Position numbers and translations under genes: made by a program
NCBI GenBank assembly: GCA_964411505.1
Contig: CAYPLH010000002.1
Coordinates: 106,087 to 170,086, forward strand
DNA length: 64,000 nt
Origin: CAYPLH01 sp964411505
Lineage (GTDB): Bacteria > Bacillota > Clostridia > CAYPLH01 > DUMO01
Direction: 5' to 3'
Notes under the pieces: model-generated
What the model was told of the DNA's origin: nothing
The model's input: only the letters and a program-made list of their open reading frames with translations
The model's database searches: none
Shown: piece by piece, positions 27,032 through 36,088 of the stretch
Layout of the letters: each line of letters opens with the position of its first letter
Numbering within the stretch: position 1 is the first letter of the stretch

Positions 27032-29311
27032 ATGGGAAATAAAAAAAAATCTTCAAAAATGTTAAAAAAGTTTTTTTTATCCTATTTGTTTGTTCTTACT
27101 ATTCCCCTTGTTATTCTTTCCTATATAACATTCGGCGATATTTTATTATCCAATGAACAGGAAGTCCTATTAAGCAACATAAATTTGTTAAACAGGATAC
27201 AAGTTGTGATTGACGATCAAATTGACCAGCTTAACAACACAGCCTCCCAGCTGTACTCCAACACCGGGATCAGCCCTTTTAAGCTGGTAGAAAACCCTCT
27301 GCTGGCAACTAAGGTTTCAAAGGAGCTTTTAAAATATAATGTTGTAAATTCTTTTATAGATGAAATTTTTATTTATTATCGTGGCGACCACTACATGTAT
27401 TCATCTTCAAGCTCAATATCCTTACCATTGTTTATAAATAAAATTTATAATTATGACCACTGGTCCGAAAACGACTTTATAAGTACAATTAACAATATTG
27501 ACATTCCTACGTTCAGACCTTTAGAAGGAATCACTATCGCAAGCGATACTCTGTCTCAGAGAAGAGAAAACTATATAACATATATTTGTCCGCTGCCAAC
27601 TTACAGATATAAGCCATTGGCCACAGCAATTTTTCATATTCCTGAGAAGAGCATAAAAAACCTGATCAATGAAACCGCAAAAACATATAACATTTCAACC
27701 ATTATTCTAGATGAGCAAAATAATATTTTATTAAATTCCGATGAAAATAATCTTGAGTTTATCACTGAATTAATAAACGAGCTCATTAATACTCATGGCA
27801 GTTATACTAAAACAACTACTGTTAATAATATCGAGTTTCTTGTTTCAAAAGTAGAATCCAGCAAAAACGGTTTGAAGTATATTACTGTTGTGCCTTCATC
27901 AGAAGTGCTTTATAAGGTCAATATTTTCAAGGCTAAGCTTTTTTATGGGATACTAATCATACTTTTACTTGGTTTTTTTGCTATATTGCTCTCAATGCGT
28001 ATCAACTATAATCCCATTAAGAAGCTGAAGCAGTTCTCCGAGGAAAAATTAAACGGTAAGAACTCATTAAGTGAAATTGACACAATTCATCTAGCCCTTG
28101 AGCAATTATCAAGCACTAATGGACGTCTTAGCAGCCGACTGCTGGTAAACAGACATGCAATCAAAGAGTTATTGGCACAGGCTCTACTAAAGGGGCACAT
28201 ACGCAGTACATCGGAGTTCGAGCATGCAACCTCCCATTTTGGTGTCGCTAGTTCCATGTCCAATTGCTTTTCGGCGATTATATATATACCGGGCTATTCC
28301 AAAAAATCAAAAACAGAAGCCATGAAAACCCACCAGTTTTTGGAAAGCTGTATGCCAGACGAGCTTTTTGGTTTTGTCTGTGACGATCTCATGGAAGACT
28401 GCATTACACTCTTTTTGTTGACAAATGCCAAGGCAACCACCGATATTACAAATCTTTTAGCTCCTGTGCGGCAGAGAATACTTGAAGTTTATGCAGCGAG
28501 TTCACTATGCTGCTTTGGAAAAATCTATAATGATATTTCCATGATGCATTTATCTTATATGGAGGCATACACCACATTCAATCATTTTTTTTCATCTGAC
28601 TTCCATGGAATACACAATTATTCAGAGTTTATGGATTTTATCAGGCAATCCGATTTATATCCCAACAGCGAATTAGAATACATTAGGCAGTCGGCAGAAT
28701 GTTCCAATCATGATATTTTAAGATACAGTATTGCAAAGTTGCGGGAGTTTCTCTTTGATCGGGTAAAAGAGCTTTACCTCTATAAACAAATAACCTTTGA
28801 TATTTTTAACATATTAATCGATACTATTAGGATTAGGCAATGTCAAGACTTTAATATCCAAGCTATACAACTGGACGTAATCCCTCTTATTAAAATTGAT
28901 TCTATCGAACAAATAATGCCGCATCTAAACCATTACCTGAATTTACTTTTATCTTTTGTAAAAGATAACCCTGTGGAAAAAAATGAACTGCTGGACCAGA
29001 TTACCTCGTATATAAATACCGAGTATCAGAATCCAAACTTTTCAGTTAAAGGAATGGCGGAACACTTTAGCATGAAATTATCTACAATTAGTCAGCATTT
29101 TAAGGACAACTCCGGAATCACGATCACTCAGTATTGTACCGATCTTAAATTAATAAAGGCAAAGCAAATATTAACTACCAGCGACAAGCCTTTAAATGAA
29201 GTTTTGCACGAGATAGGATATTATGATGCATCAAGCTTTATTAGAAAATTTAAAAAGTATTTTGGTATAACCCCAAAAGAATACAGAAACAAGTTTTTTA
29301 AAGATGAATAA
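27032..29311 (+). CDS. Membrane-bound AraC-family transcriptional regulator
   Basis: A 759-residue regulator with a first membrane helix (about 12-32), an extracytoplasmic sensor region (to about 290), a second helix (about 295-318), a linker and a C-terminal AraC domain (about 655-755). Its helix-turn-helix units are visible as SVKGMAEHFSMKLSTISQHF and PLNEVLHEIGYYDASSFIRK. It is the same length and layout as the regulator at 11465-13753. The ATG at 27032 (MGNKKK) has GTGGGG upstream; a TTG 15 codons earlier is less likely. It is divergent from the phosphatase/M24 genes and convergent with the third importer, so it may control either. It is one of few plus-strand genes in the window. A bidirectional terminator follows. 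Confidence 0.9.
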   Translation: MGNKKKSSKMLKKFFLSYLFVLTIPLVILSYITFGDILLSNEQEVLLSNINLLNRIQVVIDDQIDQLNNTASQLYSNTGISPFKLVENPLLATKVSKELLKYNVVNSFIDEIFIYYRGDHYMYSSSSSISLPLFINKIYNYDHWSENDFISTINNIDIPTFRPLEGITIASDTLSQRRENYITYICPLPTYRYKPLATAIFHIPEKSIKNLINETAKTYNISTIILDEQNNILLNSDENNLEFITELINELINTHGSYTKTTTVNNIEFLVSKVESSKNGLKYITVVPSSEVLYKVNIFKAKLFYGILIILLLGFFAILLSMRINYNPIKKLKQFSEEKLNGKNSLSEIDTIHLALEQLSSTNGRLSSRLLVNRHAIKELLAQALLKGHIRSTSEFEHATSHFGVASSMSNCFSAIIYIPGYSKKSKTEAMKTHQFLESCMPDELFGFVCDDLMEDCITLFLLTNAKATTDITNLLAPVRQRILEVYAASSLCCFGKIYNDISMMHLSYMEAYTTFNHFFSSDFHGIHNYSEFMDFIRQSDLYPNSELEYIRQSAECSNHDILRYSIAKLREFLFDRVKELYLYKQITFDIFNILIDTIRIRQCQDFNIQAIQLDVIPLIKIDSIEQIMPHLNHYLNLLLSFVKDNPVEKNELLDQITSYINTEYQNPNFSVKGMAEHFSMKLSTISQHFKDNSGITITQYCTDLKLIKAKQILTTSDKPLNEVLHEIGYYDASSFIRKFKKYFGITPKEYRNKFFKDE

Positions 29312-29332
29312 TGAAATGATGCCGATAATAAA

Positions 29333-29367
29333 CGCTCTGCGTTATTGCAGAGCGCTTACTTTTTAGT
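29333..29367. terminator. Bidirectional terminator
   Basis: CGCTCTGC and GCAGAGCG form a strong stem with a GTTATT loop. A TTACTTTTTAG tail follows on the plus strand and a TTTATTAT tail on the minus strand. It serves the convergent AraC and solute-binding protein genes. Confidence 0.8.
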
Positions 29368-29409
29368 TTCTTCGGCACATTATCTTTAACGATTCAGCCT
29401 TTCAGCCTT

Positions 29410-31041
29410 TTAATCCAATCCATATTGTCTGTCGTACAGCTGCTGATATAACTCAAGCATTCGGCTCATTTTCATGTCCTCACACTTTTTAAGGTACGCA
29501 TTCCACTTACTGTCATCTTCTGCTCCACCTTCCAGCAAAAATATAGCAATTGAGTCATTGACGAAGTTTTTAAGATCTGTCTCCAGCATTGAAACTTCTT
29601 CTGCGACATCCGGTGCCATAGTAAAGTTTGGAAGCTTTTTATATCCGCCACCAAAGGGTCTGTACATTTCATCCGCTAATATCTTGTCCCTTGCGATCGG
29701 ATCTAGCACAAACCGGTTCGTCCATTCCGACCATACGTTGTATATAAACATACCATTAATGTCCTTGCCTCTCCAATCCAAGGCAATTTCACCCTCGGGA
29801 GTCTCCATAAATTCAAAGCTTCCATCTGGATTTTCCTTAACAACATCGCCGATTATGCCATACTTCATCTCAAAACTTGTTTTCTCATCATAGAACATAT
29901 CCACCCATTTGAGGGCAAGCTCAGGTTGCTTGCATACGGTGGTAATTGTAAAAGCGGACTTAGAAGTAAGCTCAGGCTCCTCTATCCTCCACAAACGATG
30001 ACCCTTCGGTCCTTCAAGAGGCGGCACATACCTGATACCTACATCCTCTCCTCCAAAGCTTCCAAGATTCTGCCACCTTACAAAGGTGCCAGCAATCATG
30101 TTCTCCTTTTCCTTAATAGTGGTTTTGGCATTATAAACGCTTACACTATGTGTCAGGGCCTCCACGTCAGCCAATCCCTCTTTAAACAGTTTGTTAAAAT
30201 ATACAAGCCCATCTCTGTATTCCGGCTGTATGGAAGTATAGATTACCTTGTCATCCTTCACCGTCATATGGTTTCCATTGTCTATGATTCCAAATGCCCC
30301 AAACATCGACATAAGTCCTTGTCCTGTAACATTATGCCTGAAGGTAAAGGGTATTTCATCATCAAACTTATTGTTCTGGTTGGGATCGCCTGTTTTAAAT
30401 GCTTTTAGCACGCTATAAAAATCGTCCGTGGTCTTTGGCATTTCAAGCTTAAGATAATCCAGCCAATTTCCGTTTATCATAAGTGTGTCTGCAGAAACGT
30501 TCTTATCTTCAAGAAAAGTAAACAGTGAATAAATATGTCCGTTGGGCATTGTAAGATCTCTTTTAAAATCTGGGCGCCGCGTAAAAATCTTTTGCACATT
30601 AGGAGCATATTCCTCAATCATTCCCTCAAGAGGAATAAAAAAACCTTGTTCTGCGTAGCTTACAATATCGTCAATAGTGAAAACATTTTGCCCCGCAAAC
30701 ATATCAGGCATATCCTTGCCCGCAAAAACCAGTCTCTTGATTTCCGCCCAAGCACTCTGCTGATAATGCTCCCATATAATATTGACGTTTGTTTTCTGTT
30801 TAATTTCCTCAAACATTTTTTTCCCATCGTGCGATTCAGAGCCATCCTTCAAGGCTGTAATTACCCTAAAGGTAACTTCTTCCTCCAGCGGAAATGTTAT
30901 TTCTCCTTCTAAAACACCATTGCCGGATCCTGTTGGTATTCCATCAACCGTAGGATTGCCGGTCTTCCCGCATCCCGATAGCAACACTATCACCGCCAAC
31001 AGCAGTAACAATAGTGATTTTAGAATTTTTAGTTTTTTCAT
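29410..31041 (-). CDS. ABC transporter solute-binding lipoprotein
   Basis: A 543-residue family 1 solute-binding protein, the receptor of the third importer. The lipobox is VLLSGC (Cys24). Shared landmarks are FAGKDMPDMFAGQ, NGHIYSLFTFLEDKN and an Asp/Asn-rich NQNNKFDDEIPFTF segment near residues 210-225. It resembles the 7638-9293 receptor more than the one at 53589-55325. The ATG has GGGAGGA upstream. It is the last gene of its operon and ends at the bidirectional terminator. An oligosaccharide ligand, perhaps the GH2 substrate, is inferred from gene order. Confidence 0.92.
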   Translation of the reverse strand: MKKLKILKSLLLLLLAVIVLLSGCGKTGNPTVDGIPTGSGNGVLEGEITFPLEEEVTFRVITALKDGSESHDGKKMFEEIKQKTNVNIIWEHYQQSAWAEIKRLVFAGKDMPDMFAGQNVFTIDDIVSYAEQGFFIPLEGMIEEYAPNVQKIFTRRPDFKRDLTMPNGHIYSLFTFLEDKNVSADTLMINGNWLDYLKLEMPKTTDDFYSVLKAFKTGDPNQNNKFDDEIPFTFRHNVTGQGLMSMFGAFGIIDNGNHMTVKDDKVIYTSIQPEYRDGLVYFNKLFKEGLADVEALTHSVSVYNAKTTIKEKENMIAGTFVRWQNLGSFGGEDVGIRYVPPLEGPKGHRLWRIEEPELTSKSAFTITTVCKQPELALKWVDMFYDEKTSFEMKYGIIGDVVKENPDGSFEFMETPEGEIALDWRGKDINGMFIYNVWSEWTNRFVLDPIARDKILADEMYRPFGGGYKKLPNFTMAPDVAEEVSMLETDLKNFVNDSIAIFLLEGGAEDDSKWNAYLKKCEDMKMSRMLELYQQLYDRQYGLD

Positions 31042-31125
31042 GGTAAGTCCTCCCTTTGCTTAAATATTTATTATTTTAACAAACCCAATGGGTACTTAGC
31101 CTTGTTACATAGTAGCTCCACATCT

Positions 31126-32031
31126 CTAACCCTTTATTGCTCCGACAGTCACACCGGCAACAAAGTACTTTTGTAAAAACGGGTATAACATCAGGACAGG
31201 AAAGCTTGAAACAATAATGGTTGAAAATTTCATAAGCTCTACGACCTTCTGGTAATCTTCTGACAAAATGCTCAGGTCTTTCAATTCGTCGGGATTTACC
31301 GTATTCTGAATAAGGATACTCCTTATTACCAACTGCAGCGGATAATAGTTTGGATTTCTCAAGTAAATAAGTGCAGTAAAAAATTCATTCCAGTGTCCCA
31401 CGCCATAATACAATACATTTACAGCCACAATTGCTTTTGATAACGGAAGAGCAACCTTCAAAAAGAAATGAAAATGGCTTCCTCCGTCCATTGCGGCAGC
31501 TTCATACAGCTCTTCGGGTATCGTTGATTGATAGTATGTTCGTGTTATAATAAGATTCCATACAGTAACAGCTCCCGTTACTATCATAACAAGTGGATTG
31601 TTCACTAATTTTAGTTCGGACAGTAATAGATAAGTCGGTATTAATCCGCCTCCTATGTACATGGTGACAAGAAAAAATACCATAATTTGGGTTCTTGGCT
31701 TAAAAGATTTTCTGGACAAAGGATACGCTGCCATCATTGTCAAAAGCACATTTAGCGTTGTTCCCAGTACAGTATAAATAATCGTGTTTCTATAACCTAT
31801 CCAAATCTTTCCTTCTTGAAAGATTTTCTGGTAGCCCAACAGTGTAAAGCCTATGGGTAAAAATCTCACTTCTCCTGCATAGACTGCGTTTGGTTCACTT
31901 ATTGAGGCAATGAGAATCAAATATAGGGGATATAAAATTATGAATAATACGCCTGTCAAAATCACATACACAGATATATCAAATACCAGGTCAATTCCCC
32001 TAGACTTTATTTTATTTTCCGATTTTCGCAT
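31126..32031 (-). CDS. ABC transporter permease, YtcP/LplC type
   Basis: A 301-residue permease with an EAA loop ELYEAAAMDGGS followed by ALPLSKAI. The C terminus ends VAGVTVGAIKG, a slight variant of the KGxMVGSLKG ending of its paralogues. The ATG at 32031 follows GAGAGGG. It starts 17 bp after the partner permease stop. The insert near residues 225-260 (NTVNPDELKDLSILSEDYQK) is similar to one in the 9438-10331 permease, again linking importers two and three. Confidence 0.93.
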   Translation of the reverse strand: MRKSENKIKSRGIDLVFDISVYVILTGVLFIILYPLYLILIASISEPNAVYAGEVRFLPIGFTLLGYQKIFQEGKIWIGYRNTIIYTVLGTTLNVLLTMMAAYPLSRKSFKPRTQIMVFFLVTMYIGGGLIPTYLLLSELKLVNNPLVMIVTGAVTVWNLIITRTYYQSTIPEELYEAAAMDGGSHFHFFLKVALPLSKAIVAVNVLYYGVGHWNEFFTALIYLRNPNYYPLQLVIRSILIQNTVNPDELKDLSILSEDYQKVVELMKFSTIIVSSFPVLMLYPFLQKYFVAGVTVGAIKG

Positions 32032-32048
32032 CTAAATACCCTCTCTCT

Positions 32049-33017
32049 TTACCATAGACTCGTATCAGTAACCTTTTTAGCCAGTTTATTTGCCGTAACG
32101 AGTAATATTATGTTGATAATCGTATTAAATAAATTTACAGCCGTTGAATAACTAAATTGACCATCTATAAGTCCTATCTTATAGACATAAGTGGATATAA
32201 CCTCAGAGGTACTCAAGTTTAAATCATTCTGAAGAAGATAAACCTTCTGAAAGCCAACACGCATCATCTTTCCAGCATTAAGTATAAACATTATGACCGC
32301 TGTGGGCAAAATACTAGGTATATCAACATGCCTAATAATCTGAAAGCGGTTGCAGCCGTCTACATAAGCAGAGCTGTATAAATCCGTATCAACTGCCGTT
32401 AACGCCGCCAAATATACGATGGCACCCCACCCGCAATTTTGCCAAACTCCAGAAAAAACAAAAATGGTTTTAAACCATGAGGCTTCTCCCAGAAAAAAGA
32501 TTGTATTACCGCTCATCGCTTTTATTGCATGGTTAATTATCCCGCTCCTTGGCGACAGAAATATGTGAAGCATGCCTACTAGGACAACTGTGGAAATAAA
32601 GTGCGGTGCATAGGTTACTGTCTGAACCACCTTTTTGAATCTCTTGCTTCTGACCTGATTTAAAAGCAATGCAAGTATAATAGGCAAGGGAAAAGATATA
32701 AACAGCTGGTAAATGCTTATTCCAAGTGTGTTTTTTATAACCCTCCAAAACGCGTATGAATTAAAAAAGCGTCTAAAATTATCTAATCCATTCCATGGGC
32801 TTCCCCATATACCTTTCATTGCCGAATACTTCTTAAAAGCCAGCTGAATTCCGTACATCGGCAAATATTCAAATATTATAAAGAATACAAGTGTTGGCAG
32901 CAACATTAGGTAGAGCTGATAATCTCTCATGAAATGCTTTTTGAATCTATCAAACATTTTTTTTGACGGCATAGCCTCGACTTCTGTCAAAGTATGCTTT
33001 GCTGTGCTGTTATGCAT
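32049..33017 (-). CDS. ABC transporter permease, LplB type
   Basis: A 322-residue permease that opens the third importer operon. The signature FEYLPMYGIQLAFKKY follows the first helix, and the EAA loop reads DLYSSAYVDGCN before IPSILP. The ATG at 33017 has AGGAGGGGGAG upstream. A family-1 repeat begins 20 bp upstream of the start, and the GH2 gene stop lies 583 bp away on the same strand, so a separate promoter is likely within that gap. Confidence 0.92.
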   Translation of the reverse strand: MHNSTAKHTLTEVEAMPSKKMFDRFKKHFMRDYQLYLMLLPTLVFFIIFEYLPMYGIQLAFKKYSAMKGIWGSPWNGLDNFRRFFNSYAFWRVIKNTLGISIYQLFISFPLPIILALLLNQVRSKRFKKVVQTVTYAPHFISTVVLVGMLHIFLSPRSGIINHAIKAMSGNTIFFLGEASWFKTIFVFSGVWQNCGWGAIVYLAALTAVDTDLYSSAYVDGCNRFQIIRHVDIPSILPTAVIMFILNAGKMMRVGFQKVYLLQNDLNLSTSEVISTYVYKIGLIDGQFSYSTAVNLFNTIINIILLVTANKLAKKVTDTSLW

Positions 33018-33036
33018 GATACTCCCCCTCCTAATT

Positions 33037-33149
33037 ACTACAGAATTAATTTTAAAATATCAAAGCTTAAAATAATGCATTGATGCATTCGCTATTAGTT
33101 TAAGCCATGCGCATGAATGCAAATAAATAAATGTAATTAATACTGCAGT
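33037..33149. repeat. Family-1 intergenic repeat, copy 4
   Basis: A 113-bp element with imperfect 15-bp terminal inverted repeats (ACTACAGAATTAATT and AATTAATACTGCAGT, two mismatches) and the central TTGATGCATTCGCT. It lies directly in front of the third importer. Confidence 0.65.
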
Positions 33150-33193
33150 ACTATTTATTAACAATAATGTTGTTTACAAATACATTCATTTTT

Positions 33194-33300
33194 TATATGC
33201 AACCATTTTAGTTCTTGCAATACGGTTTTAAAGCACATAACTGTTCAAGGAGCTAATCAAAATGCCGTATTGCTTAATATTTTTACAATGCATCTATATT
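33194..33300. repeat. Family-2 intergenic repeat, diverged copy
   Basis: Ends TATATGCAAC and an AATGCATCTATA-type inverse enclose an inner pair (CTTGCAATACGG and CCGTATTGCTT-like). It resembles the 14725-14828 element. Confidence 0.45.
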
Positions 33301-33354
33301 TTAAGTCTGTTATCATAGTTAAGTAAATAGGTCATATTCCAATTAGTAATATTT

Positions 33355-33420
33355 GAAATACAGCATATCCGCCGGCTAAGTATGTCTCCGACCGGCTTTG
33401 CCTGTATTTCATTTTTTATT
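33355..33420 (+). other. Structured hairpin, possible terminator
   Basis: GAAATACAG and CTGTATTTC form a 9-bp outer stem around CCGGC/GCCGG-type pairs, followed by ATTTTTTATT on the plus strand. It lies about 190 bp past the GH2 stop. A plus-strand T-run next to a minus-strand gene makes its role uncertain. A further CTACAGCGAAACA end of family 1 lies at 33557-33569. Confidence 0.4.
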
Positions 33421-33600
33421 TGTTCTTACGCAAGTATGCAGTATTTCGCAACAGTATTTTCCTGCCTCTTTATAAAACAAAATTACATATAAAGTCATCA
33501 ATTTCTACAATACTATGGCTTTTTGAAATACGCACATAACTGCGCAACTGCTAATGCTACAGCGAAACAAACACCAAGCTATCGGCATTTATGCGTCTTC

Positions 33601-36012
33601 TTACTCACCAACTGTAATATCCTGCTCCGCACCGCGCAAATCCGGTGATTGTACTTTCAACCGGATTTTCCCCTGTTTTCCAGTGCTGCGGATCACTATC
33701 TGGCAAAGACCGTTGAATGCCGGAATTTCCGGACCCTTTAGGCTCCCCACATAATGTGTATCTCCGTTGTCCACACCGACAATTTCTCCTTCGCCTTCAA
33801 TTACAGCTTCAATAAGCAGGCTTGCATCGGGTACCAAAATACCATCCTTATCCACAACTTCTACGGTAGCAAAAGACAGCTCTTTTCTATTCGCATGCAT
33901 TACATGCTGGTTAAGCTTAAGCTCAAGCGCCGCTGGTTCCCCGGATGTCGTCCGTGTCGACTTGCATACCCTCTCACCATTTTTATAGCCATATGCCTCC
34001 AAAATTCCCGGGCGATACTCAACCTCCCATTTTAAATGCATACCATGGCAAAATTTAAAATCTTTACTGCCTAAAAGCTTTCCATTTAAATATAACTCTA
34101 CATAATCGCAATTGGTGAAAGCTATAACTGGAATTTTGGTACCTTCCATACCTTGGTGATTCCAGTGCGGAAAAATGTGTACAAGCGGCTCATCTTTCCA
34201 ATAAGCTTTGTAAAAATAATATCCATCCTTTGGAAAACCGCAGATATCAAAAACACCGCGACATGACGAGCGTATAGGCCACAAATAAGGTGCAGGCTCT
34301 CCAATATAATCAAACCCTGTCCATATAAAAAAACCAATAACAAAATCATACGCCATATGCATCCTCATAGAATATTCAGCAACTACACTAGGATTTTTCC
34401 GATTGTATGCTTCCAAAGCAAAGTTATCTTCATCACCCTTTGTTGCTTTAATATTAAACCAGCTTTCCTTCCTCATCATATCAAGGTCATATTCGCCTCT
34501 TCGTTCGGGAGTATGATGGGATACAGTCTCGCTTCCGACTATCAATCTTTTAGGATATTTTTCGTGGTCTTTATGGTACAAAAATTCTCGGTAATTATAA
34601 CCAACAATGTCAAGATATTCAGCAAAGCCAGACCTGTTTACATTCTCTGTTATATTACACCCACATGTTGCAAGGCGTGTCGGATCTTCTTCTTTAACAA
34701 TTTTGATCAACCGCTTTCCAATTTCAATACCTTCTTCTGTTTCCATTGTCAAATCACGTATTTCATTACCAATACTCCACATGATTACAGATGGGTGATT
34801 TCTATCCCTTCTTACAAAGGATCTCATGTCCTTTTCATGCCATTCCTCAAAATACCTAGCATATCCATGCATTTCAAGCCTGTATTGTGTTTTTCCGTCG
34901 GTTGAGCCTATAGGTTTTTTGGGTACCATCCATTCATCAAAAGCTTCATTCATAACCAAAAAGCCCATTTTGTCACACAAGTCAAGGAATTGAGGTGGAA
35001 AGGGATTGTGACTTGTGCGAATTGCATTACATCCCATGTCTTTTAAAAGCTCCAGGCGTCGTTCGTATGCTCTTGTAAAAGCTGCTACCCCAAGGCATCC
35101 ATTATCGCTATGTATACACACGCCCTTTATCTTGGTAGACCTTCCATTAATAAACATCCCCTTGTCCGGATCAAAGGATATATCACGAATTCCAAAGGTT
35201 GTAATATAATCATCAACTATTATTCCATCAATTTTTAAAATAGTATATACTTTATACAGGTTGGGAGTCTCCAAGTCCCATAACTTTGGGTTGTTAACAG
35301 CTAACATTTGTTCAACGGTTGCATTTTCAAAGCTAGTAATGCCAATTACCGATACCTTCTCGTCAACCTTTTCATTTTTTCTGTCAAGTATTTTGTTAAT
35401 TACCTCAACTCTTTTGTCTGACCCACATTTATTCTCTATTTCTGTCCTTATTGTCACATTTGCTCTATCAGCGATAATGTCAGGTGTTGTAATATAAACA
35501 CCCCATTGTTTCACCCGGACTGTATCTGTAATCAAAAGACGAACATCCCATGCAATACCTGAACCAGTATACCAGCGAGCTGAAGGCTGAAGCAAATTAT
35601 TAACTCTTACAACAATTTGGTTTTGTACATTTCCAAAGTATAAATATTTTGATAAGTCATAGCTTAAACCTGTATATCCAAAAGGGTGATGTCCAAGATG
35701 ATGCCCGTTAATCCATACATCACTATTCATATAAATCCCATCAAATTCGATTGTCACAAGTTTCTTCTTGTATTTTACAGGAACGGTGAAACTTTTATAA
35801 TACCAGCCTATTCCTCCAGGAAGATACCCTCCCCTTGAGGTCATTGAATTGTCTGGTCGAAATGGACCTTCAATACTCCAGTCATGAGGTAGATCTACAT
35901 TCCTCCACTCAGAATCTTTCATGTCAGAGTATTCTAATTTTGTTCCATCTTTGTCTAAAGCAAAGTTCCAATCCAAAGTAAAATCGTTAACAATTCTTTT
36001 TGTAAGACTCAT
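33601..36012 (-). CDS. Glycoside hydrolase family 2 (beta-galactosidase/beta-glucuronidase-like)
   Basis: An 803-residue GH2 enzyme with the standard order: N-terminal sugar-binding sandwich (about 10-180), Ig-like domain (about 185-285), TIM barrel (about 290-590) and further beta domains. The acid/base Glu is in MWSIGNEIR and the likely nucleophile Glu in IVGSETVSHH. It releases a terminal beta-linked sugar; galactose, glucuronate or another residue cannot be told apart here. No signal peptide is present, so it acts on imported oligosaccharides. The ATG at 36012 has AAGGAG upstream, with a rather long spacer. The FG-GAP gene ends 76 bp before it, so both are probably read from the promoter at 38361-38389, and the third importer lies downstream. 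Confidence 0.9.
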   Translation of the reverse strand: MSLTKRIVNDFTLDWNFALDKDGTKLEYSDMKDSEWRNVDLPHDWSIEGPFRPDNSMTSRGGYLPGGIGWYYKSFTVPVKYKKKLVTIEFDGIYMNSDVWINGHHLGHHPFGYTGLSYDLSKYLYFGNVQNQIVVRVNNLLQPSARWYTGSGIAWDVRLLITDTVRVKQWGVYITTPDIIADRANVTIRTEIENKCGSDKRVEVINKILDRKNEKVDEKVSVIGITSFENATVEQMLAVNNPKLWDLETPNLYKVYTILKIDGIIVDDYITTFGIRDISFDPDKGMFINGRSTKIKGVCIHSDNGCLGVAAFTRAYERRLELLKDMGCNAIRTSHNPFPPQFLDLCDKMGFLVMNEAFDEWMVPKKPIGSTDGKTQYRLEMHGYARYFEEWHEKDMRSFVRRDRNHPSVIMWSIGNEIRDLTMETEEGIEIGKRLIKIVKEEDPTRLATCGCNITENVNRSGFAEYLDIVGYNYREFLYHKDHEKYPKRLIVGSETVSHHTPERRGEYDLDMMRKESWFNIKATKGDEDNFALEAYNRKNPSVVAEYSMRMHMAYDFVIGFFIWTGFDYIGEPAPYLWPIRSSCRGVFDICGFPKDGYYFYKAYWKDEPLVHIFPHWNHQGMEGTKIPVIAFTNCDYVELYLNGKLLGSKDFKFCHGMHLKWEVEYRPGILEAYGYKNGERVCKSTRTTSGEPAALELKLNQHVMHANRKELSFATVEVVDKDGILVPDASLLIEAVIEGEGEIVGVDNGDTHYVGSLKGPEIPAFNGLCQIVIRSTGKQGKIRLKVQSPDLRGAEQDITVGE

Positions 36013-36088
36013 CTATCTAGCACACTCCTTGTATAATAATTTCCTACAGTTAAATCATCCTTTATACAGCTATCAAGTTACTTGTACC

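Noticed and set aside
34357..34905. 182-codon plus-strand reading frame
   Set aside because: It is antisense to the GH2 TIM barrel, whose catalytic motifs are intact.
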